This document shows, piece after piece, positions 59,936 to 64,000 of a stretch of 64,000 bases of DNA (position 1 is the stretch's first letter; each line of letters starts with the position of its first letter). Source of the stretch: JAEVLT01 sp964484065. Its GTDB lineage: Bacteria > Bacillota > Bacilli > Bacillales > Cytobacillaceae. The translations under genes were made by a program, and so were the position numbers. The stretch spans positions 1 through 64,000 of the forward strand of contig CAZAEW010000001.1 in the NCBI GenBank assembly GCA_964484065.1, written 5' to 3'. A model generated the notes under the pieces. It made no database searches. It was not told where the DNA came from and saw nothing but the letters and a program-made list of their open reading frames with translations.

Positions 59936-61639
59936 TTATAGTGTATTGATTATTTCAGCTATTTTACCAAAAAGTTCATCCTTGTTCACTTCGATTACTT
60001 CTCCGGTTTTCCGTACCTTTAGTTCGACGATTCCTTCAGATGCCTTTTTGCCAACGGTAATTCGAATTGGCAAACCGATTAGGTCTGAATCAGCAAATTT
60101 TACACCAGGGCGTTCCTGTCGGTCATCAAATAACACTTCATATCTTTGAGCTAAGCATTGTTTATAAAGGTCTTCAGCTAGTTCAGTCTGGGTTGCATCC
60201 TTCATATTAACAGCAATTAAATGAAGCTGGTAAGGAGCGATATTCACTGGCCAAACAAGACCTTTTTCATCATTAAACTGTTCTGCTATCGCAGCAACTG
60301 TCCGGGAAACCCCAATGCCATAGCATCCCATGATCATTGGCTGTGATTTGCCGTTCTCATCAAGGTAAACGGCGTTCATTGCTTCACTGTAACGTGTGCC
60401 GAGCTTAAAGACGTGGCCGACTTCAATTCCCTTAGCAAACAAAATTTCACCTTCTCCGTCAGGCGATGGATCTCCTTCTTGTATGAAACGTAAATCGGCA
60501 TAATCGTTTACCTTAAAATCGCGTTCCGGATTTACATTGATAAAGTGATAATGCTCTTCGTTAGCTCCGCACACTCCGTTGACGATAGCTTTTACTGCAT
60601 GATCGGCGATTATCTCCACGTTTTTAACTCCAATTGGACCAAGTGAACCCACAGTGCATCCCAGCACTTCATTTGTTTCTGCAGGGTCTGCCAATTCAAC
60701 AACACCTGCTTCAAACAAGTTTTTAACTTTAATATCATTCACTTCATGGTCCCCGCGGACAAGGACAAGAACATTTTTATCGTCCACTTTAAATAGCAGC
60801 GTTTTGATCAGTTTGTCCGCCGGTACATTGAGAAAAGAGGATACTTCCTCAATTGTTTTTTTGTTCTCAGTCCGAACCTTTTCAAGCTGGCCTTCCGGTT
60901 CAGAGGACTTTGGATATTCAGTAATAACCGGAGCCATTTCAATATTGGCTGCATAATTGGATGTATCAGAATAAGCGATCGTATCTTCTCCAATTTCCGA
61001 TAATACCATAAATTCGTGAGTGTCCTTTCCACCCATTGCTCCGGAATCAGCAATGACAGCACGGAAATTTAATCCGCAGCGTCGGAACACATTGGAATAG
61101 GCATTAAATAAATCTTGATAAACCTCATCAAGGCTTTCATAATTAGCATGGAACGAATAAGCATCTTTCATGACAAACTCACGTCCGCGCAGGAGACCAA
61201 AACGCGGGCGCTTTTCATCCCTGAATTTTGTTTGAATTTGATATAAAGTCAGCGGTAAACGTTTATAGCTCTTTACCTCATCACGCACGAGGCTTGTAAT
61301 AACCTCCTCATGAGTTGCACCCAAAGCAAATTCACGATCGTGGCGGTCTTTTAACCGCATTAATTCCGGACCATATGTATACCAGCGCCCTGATTCCTGC
61401 CACAATTCAGCTGCTTGGAGAGCCGGCATTAGTAATTCCACCGCACCAGCCTGGTCCATTTCTTCGCGGACAATTTTTTCGACTTTTTGTAAGACTCTTT
61501 TTCCCAGCGGCATAAAACTGTATACTCCGCTTGCATTCTGCCTAATAAATCCTGCTCTTAGCAATAATTGATGACTTTTCGTATCTGCATCTGCAGGGAT
61601 TTCGCGCAAAGTTGGAATTAATGTTTTGGTTTGTTTCAT
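59936..61639 (-). CDS. proS: Prolyl-tRNA synthetase
   Basis: This class II synthetase charges tRNA-Pro. The 567-aa protein is of the bacterial type with an editing insertion (INS, about 235-385) between motifs 2 and 3. Motif 2 FRDEKRPRFGLLRGREFVMKD and motif 3 GCYGIGVSR are clear, followed by the anticodon-binding domain. The start follows GAGGTG. There is no T-box in the 72-nt gap upstream. Confidence 0.96.
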   Translation of the reverse strand: MKQTKTLIPTLREIPADADTKSHQLLLRAGFIRQNASGVYSFMPLGKRVLQKVEKIVREEMDQAGAVELLMPALQAAELWQESGRWYTYGPELMRLKDRHDREFALGATHEEVITSLVRDEVKSYKRLPLTLYQIQTKFRDEKRPRFGLLRGREFVMKDAYSFHANYESLDEVYQDLFNAYSNVFRRCGLNFRAVIADSGAMGGKDTHEFMVLSEIGEDTIAYSDTSNYAANIEMAPVITEYPKSSEPEGQLEKVRTENKKTIEEVSSFLNVPADKLIKTLLFKVDDKNVLVLVRGDHEVNDIKVKNLFEAGVVELADPAETNEVLGCTVGSLGPIGVKNVEIIADHAVKAIVNGVCGANEEHYHFINVNPERDFKVNDYADLRFIQEGDPSPDGEGEILFAKGIEVGHVFKLGTRYSEAMNAVYLDENGKSQPMIMGCYGIGVSRTVAAIAEQFNDEKGLVWPVNIAPYQLHLIAVNMKDATQTELAEDLYKQCLAQRYEVLFDDRQERPGVKFADSDLIGLPIRITVGKKASEGIVELKVRKTGEVIEVNKDELFGKIAEIINTL

Positions 61640-61678
61640 TTAACATAACACCTCATTTTGTTTATCACATCATAGGGA

Positions 61679-61702
61679 AACCCCCGTTAAGCAAACAGGG
61701 GT
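61679..61702 (-). terminator. Hairpin after rasP
   Basis: CCCC and GGGG arms extended by A-T pairs enclose about 12 nt, with TTTCCC following on the minus strand. It is a modest terminator between rasP and proS. Confidence 0.5.
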
Positions 61703-61711
61703 GTTTTCCTT

Positions 61712-62971
61712 TTATTTCAAAAAGAATCGCTGGATATCATTCCAGGTGACAACCAACATCAATAACATCAGCAAGGCAAAGCCAATAAAATGGACCATTC
61801 CTTCTTTTTGCTTGTCGATTGGTTTTCCTCTTAACGCTTCAAATGCAAAAAACATCAGCCTGCCGCCATCCAATGCCGGAATGGGCAGAAGATTCATGAT
61901 TCCAAGGTTAATGCTGAGGATTCCTCCCCATTTCATTAAGTAATAGATTCCCGATTTTGCAACCGTGTCTGTCGAAACATAAATGCCAACCGGGCCTGAA
62001 AGCATATTGATGGAAAATTGTCCAGTCACCAATTTCCCTAACATGGTAAAAATCTGGGTTGTCCAAAAGTACGTTTCTTTAGCTGCTGAAGTAATGGCCT
62101 GAATAGGAGATTTTTCCACCGGACTGTATACCCCTATAATTCCGATATTCTTACCATCTGCCTTTTGTTCTTTTGGTGTAACTTGAATATCCATATCCTT
62201 GCCATTGCGAGTGATAAAAAAATCAAGCTTCTTATTTGGGTTGTGACGGATGATGTCAACAACATCCGTCCAGCTCGATACCTCTGAGCCACTGATGCTT
62301 TGGACAATATCCCCCTGTTTCAATCCGGCAGTTTTTGCGGCACCGTCCGGGGTTATTTCACCGAGTTTCGGATCATTCGTCGGCACCCCCTGCAAAATGG
62401 CAATGATCGCAAAAACCACAAATGCTAAAACAAAGTTCATCATCGGCCCCGCAAAAATGGTCAAGGTTCTTTGCCAAAGTGTTTTATGGCCAAACTGGCG
62501 GTCAAGCGGAGCAATTTGTGTTTCCTGCCCATTTTCAACTATGACCGCTTTGGGGCTGAGTTTAAAGGTCTGCATGTTGTCTGGATCATCTTCGGGGAAA
62601 CCCTTAATATAAAGATCTTTTTCAAGATCGGCTTGCTCTACTTCAACAATCCGGCATTTCGGAAATTTTTCTTTGTTATTTAAAATCATTTTTGTCACTT
62701 GGTCCTGATCAAATAACAATCCAATCCGATATCCAGGTTTTAGCTCAATCATTTCAGGGTCTTCACCGGCCATACGGACAAATCCACCTATTGGCAATAA
62801 CCGGATATTATATCTGGTTTCTCCTTTTTTAAAGGAAAAAATTTTGGGACCAAATCCAATTGCAAACTCCCGGCAAAGAATTCCCGCTCTTTTTGCAAAA
62901 TAAAAATGTCCCCATTCATGAAAGAAAACGAGCGCGCCAAAGATTATAATAAAGGCAATAATTGTACTCAA
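61712..62971 (-). CDS. rasP: Site-2 protease RasP (RseP family)
   Basis: RasP is an intramembrane zinc protease that clears signal-peptide remnants and cuts anti-sigma factors such as RsiW. The 419-aa protein has the active motif HEWGH at 18-22 in the first membrane segment, a PDZ domain (about 190-270) and the third-ligand motif PIPALDGGRL near 375. I choose the TTG at 62971, 7 nt after AAAGGTGG; the GTG four codons upstream overlaps that site. The gene lies between dxr and proS as in B. subtilis. Confidence 0.95.
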   Translation of the reverse strand: MSTIIAFIIIFGALVFFHEWGHFYFAKRAGILCREFAIGFGPKIFSFKKGETRYNIRLLPIGGFVRMAGEDPEMIELKPGYRIGLLFDQDQVTKMILNNKEKFPKCRIVEVEQADLEKDLYIKGFPEDDPDNMQTFKLSPKAVIVENGQETQIAPLDRQFGHKTLWQRTLTIFAGPMMNFVLAFVVFAIIAILQGVPTNDPKLGEITPDGAAKTAGLKQGDIVQSISGSEVSSWTDVVDIIRHNPNKKLDFFITRNGKDMDIQVTPKEQKADGKNIGIIGVYSPVEKSPIQAITSAAKETYFWTTQIFTMLGKLVTGQFSINMLSGPVGIYVSTDTVAKSGIYYLMKWGGILSINLGIMNLLPIPALDGGRLMFFAFEALRGKPIDKQKEGMVHFIGFALLMLLMLVVTWNDIQRFFLK

Positions 62972-62989
62972 ATAGAAAACCACCTTTTT

Positions 62990-64000
62990 TTATAGAAGTG
63001 AATGTACAAACCGTCTCGTTTCCTCGTCAACTTCGCGGATAATTTCAAGGCTTGGTTTTTTGACCGATTGATGGTTTGACAGTGCTTTTTCCACGAGATC
63101 TTCAATTTGCAGGAAACGAATTTTCCCTGCCAAAAATGCAGCTGAAGCAATTTCGTTGGCAGCGTTTAGTACCGTTGTCATCGTTCCGCCTATTCTTCCA
63201 GCTTCGTAAGCAAACTTTAAACAGCGAAAACGTTCGAAATCCATTTCCCGAAAATGAAGCTTTCCTACCTGAGCTAAGTTTAATTTTTTTGCAGATTTAA
63301 GAGGGAGCCGGTCAGGATACGTCAGTGCGTACTGAATCGGCACTCTCATGTCAGGTGAACCTAACTGAGCTATGATACTGCTATCATGAAATTCAACCAT
63401 CGAATGGATAATACTTTCTTTATGCAGGAGAACATCAATTTTTTCATAGCCAATATTAAAAAGCCAATGTGCTTCAATGACTTCGAGACCTTTATTCATC
63501 ATTGTTGCCGAGTCAATTGTTATTTTAGCCCCCATCGACCAATTCGGATGATTTAACGCCTCGCTCACCGTAACATTTTCAAGTTCCTCGCGGGTTCGGT
63601 CGCGAAAGCTTCCGCCGGAAGCTGTTAAAATCAAACGCTCAATGTTTTTCATCTTTTCGCCTTGAAGCGCCTGAAAAATAGCTGAGTGCTCACTGTCAAC
63701 GGGAAGGAGCGGTACGTTGTTTCTCTCGGCAGCCTCTATTACCAAATGTCCGGCCGTTACAAGGGTTTCTTTATTAGCAATTGCTATCGCTTTTCCGCTT
63801 TCAATTGCCTGCAGAGTTGGATTAAGTCCAACACTGCCGAGGACAGCATTAACTAACACATCGGATTTTTCATAAATGGCTGTCTCGACAAGCCCCTCAT
63901 CTCCAAAGGTAAATTTTGTGTTTGGAAATTCAGCTTTTAGTGTATCACAAAGGTCCTTTTCCTGAACTGAAACAAGCTCAGGCTGAAAATCCGTAATGAT
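62990..64000 (-). CDS. dxr: 1-deoxy-D-xylulose 5-phosphate reductoisomerase (partial)
   Basis: Dxr makes methylerythritol phosphate in the non-mevalonate isoprenoid pathway. The frame stays open to the right edge, giving 336 C-terminal residues; about 45 N-terminal residues, including the NADPH loop, lie outside. Visible hallmarks are NAVLGSVGLNPTL, ANKETLVTAG, the metal-site segment LLPVDSEHSAIFQALQG and MNKGLEVIEAHWLF. The stop lies 18 nt from the rasP start. Confidence 0.95.
   Translation of the reverse strand: MITDFQPELVSVQEKDLCDTLKAEFPNTKFTFGDEGLVETAIYEKSDVLVNAVLGSVGLNPTLQAIESGKAIAIANKETLVTAGHLVIEAAERNNVPLLPVDSEHSAIFQALQGEKMKNIERLILTASGGSFRDRTREELENVTVSEALNHPNWSMGAKITIDSATMMNKGLEVIEAHWLFNIGYEKIDVLLHKESIIHSMVEFHDSSIIAQLGSPDMRVPIQYALTYPDRLPLKSAKKLNLAQVGKLHFREMDFERFRCLKFAYEAGRIGGTMTTVLNAANEIASAAFLAGKIRFLQIEDLVEKALSNHQSVKKPSLEIIREVDEETRRFVHSLL

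Noticed and set aside
61640..61711. T-box leader for proS
   Set aside because: The gap is about 72 nt and contains only the rasP hairpin; a T-box needs much more sequence.
1..64000. CRISPR array, prophage or complete insertion sequence
   Set aside because: No spaced repeat array, phage structural gene or transposase frame was seen on either strand.

Overview
The window comes from the chromosome of an endospore-forming member of the Bacillaceae (Firmicutes). Coat morphogen CotE, SpoVS, SpoIIIE, the dipicolinate synthase pair and SpoVG-type housekeeping neighbours are all present, the DNA is AT-rich with strong AGGAGG-type ribosome binding sites, and the gene order from dxr to cotE follows the Bacillus subtilis polC-infB-pnp-dap-recA region. 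It is not B. subtilis itself: korAB lies between spoVS and miaB, a BMP-type nucleoside ABC operon follows ymfC, and mutSL is not next to cotE. The species cannot be fixed from this sequence alone.

Layout. (1) Positions 1-4600 are accessory: the end of an unknown + strand gene, an orphan 147-aa gene, a PsiE-like membrane protein behind a likely PhoP box, a 57-aa zinc-ribbon gene behind a likely cre site, an unknown 80-aa gene, a YlmA-like ABC ATPase, a tRNA-like RNA gene with an abnormal anticodon arm, an IclR regulator and a 67-aa unknown. (2) From 4670 to the right edge every protein gene is on the minus strand, so the transcriptional order runs from high to low coordinates: dxr-rasP-proS-polC (membrane protease, isoprenoid synthesis, prolyl-tRNA synthetase, replication); rimP-nusA-ylxR-ylxQ-infB-ylxP-rbfA-truB-ribC (transcription, translation and ribosome maturation); rpsO; pnp; ylxY; mlpA-ymxH; dpaAB-asd-dapG-dapA (dipicolinate and lysine/cell-wall precursor synthesis); rnjB; tepA-ylzJ-spoIIIE; ymfC and the BMP/NupOPQ nucleoside transporter; the ymfFHIJ cluster; a Lon-like protease; ymfK-rodZ-pgsA-cinA; recA; rny-ymdB-spoVS; korAB; miaB-ricA-cotE.

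How the parts connect. The dap block makes dihydrodipicolinate, which DpaAB turn into spore dipicolinate; a good sigma-K-type promoter sits before dpaA, while asd has its own promoter and a structured leader of about 218 nt. RNase Y, RNase J2, PNPase and RicA place much of the mRNA decay and processing machinery in one window. Four single-mismatch cre-like sites lie in intergenic DNA, two of them exactly over predicted transcription starts (korAB and the zinc-ribbon gene), and recA has a clear promoter with a LexA-like site.

The most unusual items are the tRNA-like gene at 3264-3348 and the folded asd leader at 40504-40721. No prophage, CRISPR array or intact insertion sequence was seen.
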